DNA of 64,000 bases from Lachnospiraceae bacterium (GTDB lineage: Bacteria > Bacillota > Clostridia > Lachnospirales > Lachnospiraceae), in the NCBI GenBank assembly GCA_017938405.1, contig JAGBBP010000014.1, forward strand, positions 267,034 through 331,033, given 5' to 3'. Shown piece after piece: positions 1 to 8,408 of this stretch (position 1 is the stretch's first letter; each line of letters starts with the position of its first letter). Below the pieces are notes generated by a model, which saw nothing but the letters and a program-made list of their open reading frames with translations, was not told where the DNA came from and searched no databases. The position numbers and the translations under genes are program-made.

Positions 1-1497
1 CATCAGGGTCGTTGCTTCCTGCTCCTCCGGCGTCAAAAGTAAATCGTCCCGTCTGGTACTGGAACGCGGCAAATCAATGGCCGGGAATACTCTACGCTCG
101 GAAAGGTTACGGTCAAGCTGCAACTCCATGTTACCGGTTCCCTTAAATTCCTCAAATACTACATCATCCATACGGCTGCCGGTATCCACCAAAGCCGTAG
201 CAAGAATCGTCAGACTACCGCCCTCTCTCATATTTCGCGCGGCGCCGAAAAACTTCTTCGGCATGTGAAGGGCCGCCGGATCAAGACCGCCGGATAAGGT
301 ACGCCCGCTCGGTGCCACCGTGAGGTTATAGGCACGGGCCAGACGGGTAATGCTGTCAAGCAAAATCACCACGTCCTGCTTCTGCTCTACCAAACGCTTT
401 GCACGCTCTAACACCATCTCCGAAACTCTCTTATGATTCTCCGGAAGTTCATCGAAGGTGGAATAGATTACCTCTACCTTATTTCCTTCGATGGACTCCT
501 TAATATCCGTCACTTCCTCCGGACGTTCATCAATGAGTAAAATAATCAGATTCATATCCGGATGATTTTTCGTAATTGCTTTTGCAATCTGCTTTAACAG
601 GGTGGTCTTACCGGTTTTCGGTTGGGAAACAATCATACCGCGCTGTCCCTTACCGATCGGAGAAATCAAATCCACCATACGCATGGAAAGACTGCATCCC
701 GGAGTCTCCAAACGAATCCGCTCATTCGGGAAAATCGGCGTCAAATCCTCGAAACGCTTCCGGCGCATAATGACTTCTAACGGTAAACCGTTTACATTCT
801 TAATATACAACAACGCGGAAAACTTCTCGTTCTGCATCCGGATTTTCGTATTACCGCAAATAATGTCACCGGTCTTAAGACCATACTTCCGAATCTGGGC
901 CGGAGAAACATAGACATCATTCTCTCCCGGCAAATAGTTGTCACAACGAATAAAGCCGAAATTCTCCGACATTACTTCCAGAATACCTACGCGGGTCTCT
1001 CCGCTGTCCATACGTTTAATATCCTCAGCCGATGCCTTTTCCGGATCAAACCGCTGTGCGGACTGCTGCATTGTGTTCTCTGCCCCATTACCGCCGGATA
1101 CCGGCTTCGGATTCTCTGCCGTGCGCTCCTGCATCGTTTGCGGACGGCTCGCCATAGGACGCTCCTGGTTTCCCAACGGACGATTTACTGTCGGACGTTC
1201 CTGACTTCCCTGCGGGCGGCTCATTGCCGGACGTGCATTCACCGGGCGGTCTCCCGGATTCTGCGGTCTTGCCATCCCCGGACGCTCTGATTCTACCGGT
1301 CTTCTCTCCGGCACCGGTGAATTTGTTCTTACCGCCTTCACGGTTTCTTCTTTCTTTTCCGGCTGTTCCTTTGCCTTGTCTGTCGCACACAACGCATCAA
1401 TCAGTTCCTGTTTCTTCATTGCAGAAACTCCTTTTAATCCACGATTCTTCGCTTCGTCCTTTAACTGAGTAATTGTCATTTCAAGATATTTTTCCAT
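1..1497 (-). CDS. rho: Transcription termination factor Rho (3' end outside window)
   Basis: Rho is a hexameric RNA helicase that ends transcription on unstructured RNA. The 499 codons seen start at an ATG at 1497 behind an AAGGAGGATGT ribosome site. Residues 1-40 form the Rho N-terminal helical domain ([16 protein letters not shown]). Residues about 45-135 are a low-complexity Arg/Pro/Glu/Asn-rich insert with repeated ERP and RPQ units. A cold-shock-like RNA-binding domain follows ([14 protein letters not shown]), then the RecA-type ATPase with Walker A ([13 protein letters not shown]), Walker B ([14 protein letters not shown]) and the Rho signature [20 protein letters not shown]. The C-terminus lies beyond base 1. 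The insert is typical of Rho from some Clostridia and Actinobacteria, where such inserts bind RNA. The call is very secure. Confidence 0.97.
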   Translation of the reverse strand, partial: MEKYLEMTITQLKDEAKNRGLKGVSAMKKQELIDALCATDKAKEQPEKKEETVKAVRTNSPVPERRPVESERPGMARPQNPGDRPVNARPAMSRPQGSQERPTVNRPLGNQERPMASRPQTMQERTAENPKPVSGGNGAENTMQQSAQRFDPEKASAEDIKRMDSGETRVGILEVMSENFGFIRCDNYLPGENDVYVSPAQIRKYGLKTGDIICGNTKIRMQNEKFSALLYIKNVNGLPLEVIMRRKRFEDLTPIFPNERIRLETPGCSLSMRMVDLISPIGKGQRGMIVSQPKTGKTTLLKQIAKAITKNHPDMNLIILLIDERPEEVTDIKESIEGNKVEVIYSTFDELPENHKRVSEMVLERAKRLVEQKQDVVILLDSITRLARAYNLTVAPSGRTLSGGLDPAALHMPKKFFGAARNMREGGSLTILATALVDTGSRMDDVVFEEFKGTGNMELQLDRNLSERRVFPAIDLPRSSTRRDDLLLTPEEQEATTLM

Positions 1498-1701
1498 ACA
1501 TCCTCCTTGTAACATCATAAATATATAGCATTCTGATTTTCATTTGCATTCAACAAATCACTATTCATTTCAATCATAAATGGGAATTTTTACAGAATCG
1601 TATCGAAAATAACACACCATAGCGTTTTATTTCTTCTATAGTTTAGCATAATCAAAAACAAAAAGCAAGGAGAACTTCTAATGAAGATTAATACTCCGAC
1701 A

Positions 1702-1743
1702 AACAAAAAATCCAAGGGCCTTATCTCTAAAACCCTTGGATTT
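1702..1743 (-). terminator. Rho-independent terminator after rpmF
   Basis: An 11-bp perfect stem (1708-1718 with 1733-1743, core TCCAAGGG/CCCTTGGA) is followed on the minus strand by a T run (TTTTTTGTTTG). It lies just after the rpmF stop and ends the ackA-yceD-rpmF group. The remaining bases up to rho (1498-1701) are AT-rich 5' leader and spacer; no gene is visible there. Confidence 0.85.
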
Positions 1744-1759
1744 ATGCGCTTTTAAAATA

Positions 1760-1942
1760 TTACTCAGCTGCGATGATTTCCTTCTTGTTGTAAGAACCAC
1801 AAGCCTTACATACTCTGTGCGGCATCATAAGTGCGCCACACTTGCTGCACTTAACAAGATTCGGAGCAGTCATCTTCCAGTTTGCTCTGCGACTGTCTCT
1901 TCTTGCCTTGGAATGCTTATTCTTCGGACAAATTGCTCCCAT
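1760..1942 (-). CDS. rpmF: 50S ribosomal protein L32
   Basis: This 60-residue protein of the large ribosomal subunit begins MGAICPKNKHSKARRDSRRA, the usual L32 opening, and carries the zinc-binding CSKCG and CKACG pairs, so it is the zinc-containing form. It lies two bases after yceD, the near-universal yceD-rpmF pairing, with its own ribosome site (AAGGAGGTGTAATC) inside the end of yceD. The length matches the family. Confidence 0.98.
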   Translation of the reverse strand: MGAICPKNKHSKARRDSRRANWKMTAPNLVKCSKCGALMMPHRVCKACGSYNKKEIIAAE

Positions 1943-1944
1943 GA

Positions 1945-2472
1945 TTACACCTCCTTAAAGTTGTTAAAAATATCTCGGATAACAGACATTCTCGGATCCA
2001 GTTCCGTGCGGTCACAACCACACTCGCCCTCGTTCAGATTTGCTCCGCAAACCTTGCAGATTCCTTTGCAGTCTTCCTGACACAGAACCTTCATGGGGAA
2101 CCCAAGCAAGATTTCCTCGCAGACAAATGCGTCCACGTCTAAATCATATCCGTTTATAAAATTAGTTTCGTCCAAATCGGCAGCTCTTTCCTCTTCACTT
2201 ACGGAAAAGTCAACCTCGCGTTCCGTCTGAAACGGAATACTTACTGCCACCTCCCGCAGGCATCTGTCACACGGCAAGCTTAAAGTCACTTCACCTTCCA
2301 GTTCAATCTTTACCTTACGATCACCGAGATTTGTTATTCTAAGCTTTACCGGCTTCTTTTCCGAAAACGGATACATCACTCCGGCATAACAAAACTCCTC
2401 CGGTTCGTAGGAAAACTCTTCTTCGAAGACTCCGCCTGCGACCTGCATGGCCTCTGATAAAGATACTGTCAT
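1945..2472 (-). CDS. yceD: YceD family protein (DUF177)
   Basis: A 175-residue member of the YceD/DUF177 family, linked to 23S rRNA accumulation and nearly always placed directly before rpmF. The C-terminal half has the expected cysteine cluster (CQEDCKGICKVCGANLNEG, then CGCDRTELDPR). A longer reading frame begins with GTG at 2526, but the promoter -10 box lies at 2535-2540, so transcription should start near 2528. That would leave the GTG without a ribosome site. The ATG at 2472 has GGACAGGAGCTTTGT in front and fits the family start, so it is preferred. Confidence 0.9.
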   Translation of the reverse strand: MTVSLSEAMQVAGGVFEEEFSYEPEEFCYAGVMYPFSEKKPVKLRITNLGDRKVKIELEGEVTLSLPCDRCLREVAVSIPFQTEREVDFSVSEEERAADLDETNFINGYDLDVDAFVCEEILLGFPMKVLCQEDCKGICKVCGANLNEGECGCDRTELDPRMSVIRDIFNNFKEV

Positions 2473-2534
2473 ACAAAGCTCCTGTCCTGCCAAACGGCAT
2501 ACCTCGGGTATGGTCCCAAAACTCACACTAGACT

Positions 2535-2563
2535 ATTATAGTATCCGACAAACTATTTGTCAA
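2535..2563 (-). promoter_or_regulatory. SigmaA promoter of yceD-rpmF
   Basis: On the minus strand TTGACA (2558-2563), a 17-base spacer and TATAAT (2535-2540) match both consensus boxes fully. The promoter sits between the ackA stop and yceD, so yceD-rpmF can be transcribed without ackA. Confidence 0.9.
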
Positions 2564-2575
2564 CAGTTTTTTTTA

Positions 2576-3766
2576 TTAAATTAAATCCTTAGTCTCTCTG
2601 GCGATTGCAAGCTCCTCGTTAGTCGGGATTGCAAATACCTGTACCTTGGAATCTGCAGCGGAAATCTTTACTTCCTCACCGCGAAGCTTGTTTGCCTCAT
2701 CATCCACGGTCACACCGAGGTAGCCGAGGTAAGAGCAAATTTCCTTACGGATGGTAGCATCGTTCTCACCCACACCTGCAGTAAATGCGATTGCATCTAC
2801 ACCGTTCATTGCTGCTACGTAGGAACCGATGTACTTTGCCACACGGTATACGAAGGCCTGGATAGCGATGTCCGCTCTCTTGTTGCCTTCCTTCTGTGCC
2901 TTCTGTACATCACGGAAGTCGCTGGATACGCCGGAAATACCGAGAACGCCGGACTTCTTATTTAAAATGTCAATTACTTCGTTAACGGTCTTGCCTTCCT
3001 TGTTTGCAATGTACTGAACAACAGCCGCATCCAGGTCACCGCTTCTGGTACCCATGATAAGACCCTCAAGCGGAGTAAGACCCATGCTGGTGTCTACACA
3101 CTTGCCGTTTACCACTGCGGAAATACTGCCGCCGTTACCAAGGTGGCAAACGATTACCTTGGAGTTATTTACGTCAAGGCCTGCAACCTCGATGAGTCTC
3201 TTGGATACGAAACGATGGCTGGTGCCGTGGAAACCGTATCTTCTGATGTCATACTTTTCATAGTACTCGTACGGAATTGCGTACATATATGCCTTCTCCG
3301 GCATGGTCTGATGGAATGCGGTATCGAATACAGCCACATTCGGGATACCCGGCATAGCAGCCTCACAAGCCTCAATACCGATTAAGTTTGCCGGATTATG
3401 TAACGGTCCGAGATCGAAGCAGTCACGTACTACCTTCTTCACGTCCTCATTTACAACGATGGACTCACTGTAGTGCATACCTGCATGAAGCACACGATGA
3501 CCGATTGCGGAAATCTCGTTTACATCGGAAATTACGCCGTAGGTTGCATCCTGTAATGCATCCAATACAAGCTTAACAGCTACCTGATGATCCGGCATCG
3601 GCTCAACCTTTTCCAAAACATCCTTGCCTGCCGGCTTGTGGGTCAACTTAGAACCCTCGATACCGATACGCTCGCAAAGACCCTTTGCCAAAACGTTCTC
3701 GTTCTCCATGTCAATCAACTGGTACTTCAAAGAAGAGCTACCGCAGTTAATTACTAAAATCTTCAT
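2576..3766 (-). CDS. ackA: Acetate kinase
   Basis: AckA interconverts acetyl phosphate + ADP and acetate + ATP, the last energy-yielding step of acetate fermentation. The 396 residues have the standard length and signatures: MKILVINCGSSSLKYQL at the N-terminus, VAVFDTAFHQTMP, GFHGTSHRFVS, VCHLGNGGSISAV, and FTAGVGENDATIR near the C-terminus. The ATG at 3766 follows CAGGAGGAAAGAGAT and is preferred over an in-frame start 30 bases upstream. The usual partner pta (phosphotransacetylase) is not next to it: the upstream gene is lysA, so pta must be elsewhere or replaced. Confidence 0.97.
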   Translation of the reverse strand: MKILVINCGSSSLKYQLIDMENENVLAKGLCERIGIEGSKLTHKPAGKDVLEKVEPMPDHQVAVKLVLDALQDATYGVISDVNEISAIGHRVLHAGMHYSESIVVNEDVKKVVRDCFDLGPLHNPANLIGIEACEAAMPGIPNVAVFDTAFHQTMPEKAYMYAIPYEYYEKYDIRRYGFHGTSHRFVSKRLIEVAGLDVNNSKVIVCHLGNGGSISAVVNGKCVDTSMGLTPLEGLIMGTRSGDLDAAVVQYIANKEGKTVNEVIDILNKKSGVLGISGVSSDFRDVQKAQKEGNKRADIAIQAFVYRVAKYIGSYVAAMNGVDAIAFTAGVGENDATIRKEICSYLGYLGVTVDDEANKLRGEEVKISAADSKVQVFAIPTNEELAIARETKDLI

Positions 3767-3814
3767 ATCTCTTTCCTCCTGTGAATTTAGCCACATAGAC
3801 GCAGAAAAGAACCA

Positions 3815-3830
3815 CCATGCATATGCATGG
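3815..3830. promoter_or_regulatory. 16-bp perfect palindrome in ackA leader
   Basis: The sequence CCATGCATATGCATGG is a perfect 16-bp palindrome, about 27 bases downstream of the predicted ackA transcription start and 49 bases before the start codon. A dimeric regulator could bind it, or it could form a small hairpin. The regulator is unknown. Confidence 0.5.
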
Positions 3831-3863
3831 CAGTCCCATCCGTTACTGTCGGCAATCTCCTAT

Positions 3864-3892
3864 ATTATAACCCTATTTTCTTAAGGAAACAA
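3864..3892 (-). promoter_or_regulatory. SigmaA promoter of ackA
   Basis: On the minus strand TTGTTT (3887-3892), a 17-base spacer and TATAAT (3864-3869). The -10 box is perfect and the -35 box is a half match. It gives a leader of about 90 bases. Confidence 0.7.
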
Positions 3893-3924
3893 GCCCTATT
3901 TTTTAATTTTATTGAAATGTTTTC

Positions 3925-5229
3925 TTACATATCATTTCTTACGATATCTTCCAAGGTCTCTCTCTTTACCGCAACCTTAACCTCACCGTTGCAAATCATA
4001 AGCACCGGCGGCTTCGGCACGCGGTTATAATTCGAAGACATGGAATAGTTATATGCTCCGGTCGCAAGCACCGCCAAGGTATCCCCTACCTCGGTGGTCT
4101 GTAACTTCACTCCTTCGCCCAAAAGATCTCCGCTTTCGCAGCATCTGCCAGCTACGGTTACCACAGAATCCTTAGCCTTGTCCGCCTTATTTGCCACTAC
4201 AAAATCGTACTCCGATTTATAAAGAGCATAACGCGGATTGTCTCCCAGTCCTCCGTCTACAGATACATAAGTGCGGATATTCGGAATCTCCTTAATACCG
4301 CCCACGGTATACAGCGTGATACCCGCAGGTGCCACAATGGAACGACCCGGCTCAATTAAAATGAACGGCAACTTTAAACCTCGTTCCTTACAAAGTGCCT
4401 TTACGGTCTCGGATACCTTGTCCATATAGTCCGCATACGGTACCGGCGTATCGCTTTCCGTATACTTAATGCCGAAGCCTCCGCCGAGGTTTAACTCCGT
4501 AATTTCATGACCAAGCTCTACCTTTACCTGTTCAATGAGCCCCATCATCACATTGGCTGCTTCCACAAACGGAGCAATGTCAAAAATCTGGCTGCCGATA
4601 TGACAATGTACGCCCACAAACTCAATATTCTCTAAGGAAAGTGCCTTTTTGATTGCCTCAAAAGCTTCACCGGTCTCCAATGCAAAACCGAACTTACTGT
4701 CAATCTGGCCGGTCTTTACAAAGTCATGGGTATGCGCGTCCACTCCCGGCTTAATGCGGTACATAATCCGGGCCTTTACACCCTCTTCCGCTGCCAGCTT
4801 ATTCAGGAGCTCCAGCTCATAAATATTATCAACGATAATTCTGCCCACTTTATGCTCAATGGCCATGCGAAGCTCGAACTCCGTCTTATTGTTGCCGTGA
4901 TAGCATACCTTGTCCATCGGGAAGTCTACGCAAGCCGCGGTGTACAGCTCGCCTGCGGATACCACATCGATACCGATGCCTTCTTCCTTTGCGATACGGT
5001 ACATTGCTTTACAGCTGAAAGCCTTGCTGGCATAACAAACCAATCCCGCACCGTCATAATACTGCTCCATGGACTGACGGAAGCTTCTGCAATGCTCTCT
5101 GATTAAATCTTCGTCCATTACATACAGCGGAGTGCCGTACTCCTTCGCCAGTTCCACTGTATCCAGTCCGGCAATGGTCAAATGGCCTTTTTCGTTTATC
5201 GCTAAATTCTTTGATACAAATTCACTCAT
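3925..5229 (-). CDS. lysA: Diaminopimelate decarboxylase
   Basis: LysA is the PLP enzyme that decarboxylates meso-diaminopimelate to L-lysine. The 434-residue protein is a fold-type III decarboxylase: YASKAFSCKAMYRI carries the Schiff-base lysine, GVHCHIGSQI and LNLGGGFGIKY follow, EPGRSIVAPAG binds the PLP phosphate, and GRCCESGDLL holds the catalytic cysteine of the neighbouring subunit. The start at 5229 has AGAGGAAGAACCCT upstream. It is transcribed alone; no other lysine genes are adjacent. The leader is about 95 bases, too short for a lysine riboswitch. Confidence 0.96.
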   Translation of the reverse strand: MSEFVSKNLAINEKGHLTIAGLDTVELAKEYGTPLYVMDEDLIREHCRSFRQSMEQYYDGAGLVCYASKAFSCKAMYRIAKEEGIGIDVVSAGELYTAACVDFPMDKVCYHGNNKTEFELRMAIEHKVGRIIVDNIYELELLNKLAAEEGVKARIMYRIKPGVDAHTHDFVKTGQIDSKFGFALETGEAFEAIKKALSLENIEFVGVHCHIGSQIFDIAPFVEAANVMMGLIEQVKVELGHEITELNLGGGFGIKYTESDTPVPYADYMDKVSETVKALCKERGLKLPFILIEPGRSIVAPAGITLYTVGGIKEIPNIRTYVSVDGGLGDNPRYALYKSEYDFVVANKADKAKDSVVTVAGRCCESGDLLGEGVKLQTTEVGDTLAVLATGAYNYSMSSNYNRVPKPPVLMICNGEVKVAVKRETLEDIVRNDM

Positions 5230-5297
5230 AGGGTTCTTCCTCTTATTAACCTTATTTTATCTGCATTTCCTGTTACATCTCATAACCGGTTTCTTTT

Positions 5298-5313
5298 TGT
5301 ATACCGGTATACA
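5298..5313. promoter_or_regulatory. 16-bp palindrome between lysA promoter and gene
   Basis: The perfect palindrome TGTATACCGGTATACA lies about 15-30 bases downstream of the predicted lysA transcription start, where a bound repressor would block transcription. It is a candidate operator; the cognate regulator is not known. Confidence 0.5.
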
Positions 5314-5328
5314 TGCGATACAAACTAC

Positions 5329-5357
5329 AGAGTAACATTATTATAGTAAAATGTCAA
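5329..5357 (-). promoter_or_regulatory. Probable sigmaA promoter of lysA
   Basis: On the minus strand a perfect TTGACA (5352-5357) is followed after 17 bases by TACTCT (5329-5334), a weak -10 box. Confidence 0.55.
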
Positions 5358-5421
5358 GATTTCACCTCTATATTTTCCTCTGTTTCCGTATTTTCCCGAC
5401 AACACACAAAAAGTGCGTCAT

Positions 5422-5973
5422 TTATAAAGAAAACCTCTCCTGTATCATCTTCGCAACCTCTGCCGGTTCCAGATTCGTGTTATCGATTTTTATGTAATTT
5501 TCAAACGTGATTTCTCCTTCATAGCTTTCCAGACGATATTTTTCGTCCTGTCTGATAATCCGCTCGCGGGATGTTTCCAAATCCCGTTTTGACGCTTTGT
5601 TCTTCAAGCGATTCTCTGTTTCATTCCGCTTTAAACGAACCTCCTGAGGCGCAACTAATTCTACATAGTAGACTTCTGCACCCTGTTCCTTAAAAATATT
5701 TGTCACGTGCTCCACGGAATTCCAATCGGACTGCTGGTCAAAAGCCCACATATAAGTAAAAATCATACCGTAATTATCACTTTTCGCAAACTCCTCAAAA
5801 ATGATCTGCCTCATCTTCGATACCACAGTACCGTTATAATAGCCGAACACCTCAATCACCGGTTCGATGGTCATATGATTGTGAAACAGGCGAAGTCCGG
5901 TAAGTTTCATCAGCTCCTGTCCTACGGTCATTTTTCCGACAGCTCCGTTCCCGATTAAAAAGACTAATTTCAT
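5422..5973 (-). CDS. P-loop nucleotide kinase-like protein
   Basis: This 183-residue single-domain protein begins MKLVFLIGNGAVGKMTVGQE, a Walker A motif (GNGAVGKMT) of the small AAA/shikimate-kinase-like ATPases. A later RLKRNETENRL stretch, with a basic segment after it, resembles the lid region of nucleoside or shikimate-type kinases. No transmembrane segment or partner domain is visible. The ribosome site is GAGGGGATTTCT before ATG 5973. It stands alone between lysA and the divergent argH. The substrate cannot be told from the sequence. Confidence 0.75.
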   Translation of the reverse strand: MKLVFLIGNGAVGKMTVGQELMKLTGLRLFHNHMTIEPVIEVFGYYNGTVVSKMRQIIFEEFAKSDNYGMIFTYMWAFDQQSDWNSVEHVTNIFKEQGAEVYYVELVAPQEVRLKRNETENRLKNKASKRDLETSRERIIRQDEKYRLESYEGEITFENYIKIDNTNLEPAEVAKMIQERFSL

Positions 5974-6111
5974 AGAAATCCCCTCACTTTCACAACATTA
6001 CTTTTGTAGTATCACCAGTGATTTTTCTATCTGTTTTATCACACATCTTCGCATTTGTCAATCTTTTTTCTTGCAATTCGATATAGAATCCTTTCTTTCA
6101 ACGTTTTTCAC

Positions 6112-6140
6112 TGGACAATCCCCTCATTTTATGTTACGAT
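6112..6140 (+). promoter_or_regulatory. SigmaA promoter of argH
   Basis: TGGACA (6112-6117), a 17-base spacer, then TACGAT (6135-6140). Transcription would start near 6147, giving a leader of about 28 bases. Confidence 0.65.
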
Positions 6141-6174
6141 AACGCACAGAAGCGGTTTGAAAGGAGATACCACT

Positions 6175-7551
6175 ATGAAACTTTGGGGCGGTCGTTTTAC
6201 GAAAGAAACCAATCAGTTAGTACATAATTTTAATGCATCCATCGGTTTTGACCAGAAATTCTATCATCAGGATATCCGCGGCAGCATTGCCCACGTGACC
6301 ATGTTAGCCAAGCAGGGGATTTTAACCGATGCGGAACGAGACACCATTATTGCCGGTCTGTCCGGTATTGAAAAAGATATTGAAAACGGTACCTTAGTCA
6401 TCGACGGTACCCAAGAGGACATTCACAGCTTCGTGGAAGCAAACCTCATTGCCCGTGTGGGTGAAGTAGGTAAGAAGCTTCACACCGGCCGCAGCCGTAA
6501 CGATCAGGTTGCTCTGGATATGAAGCTTTACATCCGAGACGAGATTACCGCAGTGGACGAGCTGTTAGTTTCCTTATTGGAAGAATTACACACCTTAATG
6601 AAGAACAATGTCACCACCTATATGCCGGGCTTCACCCATTTGCAGAAAGCACAGCCGGTGACTTTGGCTCATCATATCGGTGCTTACTTTGAAATGTTTA
6701 AGCGTGACCGTTCCCGTCTGGCGGATACGAAGGCACGTCTTAACTACTGTCCGTTAGGTGCAGGCGCTTTGGCAGGTACCACCTACCCGTTAGACCGTGA
6801 ATACACTGCGTCTCTCTTAGGCTTTACCGGTGCCACCTTAAACAGCATGGATTCCGTATCCGATCGTGATTATTTAATTGAGCTTCTTTCTGCATTCTCT
6901 ACCATTATGATGCACTTAAGCCGGTTCTGTGAAGAAATTATTATCTGGAACTCCAACGAGTACCGCTTCATCACCTTAGATGATGCTTACTCCACCGGCA
7001 GCAGCATTATGCCGCAGAAAAAGAACCCGGACATCGCAGAGCTTGTCCGCGGAAAGACCGGCCGTGTGTACGGTGCTCTCGTCTCCATTCTGACCACCAT
7101 GAAGGCGCTTCCGCTGGCCTACAACAAGGACATGCAGGAAGACAAGGAGCTTACCTTTGACGCCATCGACACCGTAAAGGGGTGTCTTGCATTATTTACC
7201 GGTATGATTTCCACCATGACCGTGAACAACGACAACATGGAATCCAGCGCAAAGAACGGCTTCACCAACGCTACCGACGCGGCAGACTACCTTGTCAACC
7301 ACGGCGTACCGTTCCGTGACGCCCACGGCATCGTAGGCCAGCTGGTACTGTTCTGCGAGCAGAAGGGAATTGCCCTTGACGATATGACCTTAGAAGAATA
7401 CAAGGCCATCAGCCCGGTCTTCGAGGAAGACATCTTCGAAGCCATCCGCATGGAAACCTGCGTTACCAAGAGAAACACTCTCGGCGCACCGGGCCCGGCT
7501 GTGATGGAAGAAGTCATTAAGCGTAATGAAGAATATTTGAAGAACAAATAA
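6175..7551 (+). CDS. argH: Argininosuccinate lyase
   Basis: ArgH splits argininosuccinate into arginine and fumarate, the last step of arginine synthesis. The 458 residues open with MKLWGGRFTKETNQLVHNFN and show the lyase superfamily signatures: the HTGRSRNDQVALD segment, TYMPGFTHLQKAQPVTLAHH, and the flexible catalytic loop GSSIMPQKKNPDIAELVRG. The ATG at 6175 follows GAAAGGAGATACCACT. The longer frame starting at 6055 runs through the promoter and is rejected. argG is not adjacent; the gene is monocistronic apart from possible read-through into the catalase gene. Confidence 0.97.
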   Translation: MKLWGGRFTKETNQLVHNFNASIGFDQKFYHQDIRGSIAHVTMLAKQGILTDAERDTIIAGLSGIEKDIENGTLVIDGTQEDIHSFVEANLIARVGEVGKKLHTGRSRNDQVALDMKLYIRDEITAVDELLVSLLEELHTLMKNNVTTYMPGFTHLQKAQPVTLAHHIGAYFEMFKRDRSRLADTKARLNYCPLGAGALAGTTYPLDREYTASLLGFTGATLNSMDSVSDRDYLIELLSAFSTIMMHLSRFCEEIIIWNSNEYRFITLDDAYSTGSSIMPQKKNPDIAELVRGKTGRVYGALVSILTTMKALPLAYNKDMQEDKELTFDAIDTVKGCLALFTGMISTMTVNNDNMESSAKNGFTNATDAADYLVNHGVPFRDAHGIVGQLVLFCEQKGIALDDMTLEEYKAISPVFEEDIFEAIRMETCVTKRNTLGAPGPAVMEEVIKRNEEYLKNK

Positions 7552-7560
7552 TTGATTGCC

Positions 7561-7590
7561 GAATAGAAAAACACCTCCGTGGGATACTAT
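7561..7590 (+). promoter_or_regulatory. Possible sporulation (SigE-like) promoter of the Mn catalase
   Basis: GAATAGA (7561-7567) and GATACTAT (7583-7590), 15 bases apart, resemble the SigE boxes KMATATT and CATACAHT with a few mismatches. CotJC-type catalases are mother-cell genes in Bacillus, which fits. This is a weak match and no experiment is visible. Confidence 0.3.
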
Positions 7591-7615
7591 CAAAAAAATT
7601 CAACGGAGGTATTTT
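7566..7615 (+). terminator. argH terminator hairpin containing the catalase ribosome site
   Basis: ACCTCCGT (7573-7580) pairs with ACGGAGGT (7603-7610); flanking A and T runs extend the stem and give the U tract. The 3' arm carries GGAGG, the ribosome site of the catalase starting at 7617. The same hairpin should therefore both stop argH transcripts and hide the catalase ribosome site in any read-through RNA. Confidence 0.75.
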
Positions 7616-7616
7616 T

Positions 7617-8294
7617 ATGTTTAAACACGAAAAGCAACTTTTCCACCCGGTAGAAATCGAAAAGCCGAATCCGCAGTACGCCGCTCTATTACAGGAGCAG
7701 CTTGGTGGCGGAAACGGCGAATTAAAAGCTGCCATGCAATATATGTCCCAAAGCTTCCGTATCAAAGATAAGGAAATCAAGGATTTGTTTATGGATATCG
7801 CTGCAGAGGAACTGAGCCATATGGAAATGGTAGCACAGACCATCAACCTGTTAAACGGTCATGAGCTGGATGCTGCCAGTGTACCGGCAGGAGAAATCCA
7901 GACCCATGTACTCCTTGGCTTAAATCCGGGTCTCATTAACGCCTCCGGCTACTCCTGGACCGCCGACTACGTTACCGTAACCGGCGACCTTTGTGCGGAT
8001 TTATTATCCAACATTGCGTCCGAACAGCGTGCCAAGGTAGTTTACGAATACCTGTACCGCCAGATTCACGATAAAAAGGTGCGGGATACCATCGACTTTT
8101 TATTAAACCGTGAAGAAGCCCACAACGCTATGTTCCGTGAAGCTTTCAACAAAGTACAGAACACCGGCTCCAACCGGGACTTCGGCACCACCAAAGCCGC
8201 AAAGATGTACTTCAGCATGTCCGAACCGTCCCCGGCAGACAGCCGATTCCCGGAGGCAGAGGTAAGTCCGGTGTCCTTTAATCAAACCAAGTAA
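7617..8294 (+). CDS. Manganese catalase, CotJC type
   Basis: This 225-residue dimanganese catalase destroys hydrogen peroxide without haem. The four-helix ferritin-like fold supplies the expected ligands: Glu35 (GNGELKAAMQY), Glu65 and His68 (AEELSHMEM), Glu136 (SNIASEQRAK) and His169 (REEAHNAMF); the 33-residue gap between the last two matches characterised enzymes. It is shorter than lactobacillal enzymes and close to the spore-coat CotJC group. In the window it sits amid spore-wall genes, so a coat role is likely but inferred. The ribosome site ACGGAGGTATTTTT lies in the preceding hairpin. Confidence 0.93.
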   Translation: MFKHEKQLFHPVEIEKPNPQYAALLQEQLGGGNGELKAAMQYMSQSFRIKDKEIKDLFMDIAAEELSHMEMVAQTINLLNGHELDAASVPAGEIQTHVLLGLNPGLINASGYSWTADYVTVTGDLCADLLSNIASEQRAKVVYEYLYRQIHDKKVRDTIDFLLNREEAHNAMFREAFNKVQNTGSNRDFGTTKAAKMYFSMSEPSPADSRFPEAEVSPVSFNQTK

Positions 8295-8331
8295 TTTTAT
8301 TTGTACAAGTGTGCCCCACAAAGCATCTTTT

Positions 8332-8363
8332 TGTGATAGGAAATCTCACATTTTCCTATCACA
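8332..8363. other. 12-bp stem hairpin after the catalase
   Basis: TGTGATAGGAAA (8332-8343) and TTTCCTATCACA (8352-8363) form a perfect 12-bp stem with an 8-base loop. It directly precedes a second, terminator-like hairpin. It may stabilise the 3' end of the catalase mRNA. Confidence 0.6.
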
Positions 8364-8365
8364 TA

Positions 8366-8396
8366 GAAAAGACAGGCAAATCGCCTGTCCTTTCTT
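8366..8396. terminator. Bidirectional terminator between catalase and lipoprotein gene
   Basis: GACAGGC (8371-8377) pairs with GCCTGTC (8383-8389), flanked by A-rich and T-rich tracts. It separates two converging genes. Confidence 0.75.
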
Positions 8397-8408
8397 TATC
8401 CCCGTATC

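Noticed and set aside
1088..1390. Arg/Gly-rich ORF over rho
   Set aside because: An out-of-frame shadow of the repetitive Rho insert, without a ribosome site.
2473..2526. GTG start of YceD at 2526
   Set aside because: It is almost at the predicted transcription start and lacks a ribosome site; ATG 2472 is well placed.
5230..5421. Lysine riboswitch before lysA
   Set aside because: The predicted transcription start leaves about 95 bases of leader, too short for the roughly 170-base aptamer, and no matching helices are seen.
6055..6174. N-terminal extension of argH
   Set aside because: It crosses the promoter boxes at 6112-6140; family members begin at the MKLWGGRF methionine.
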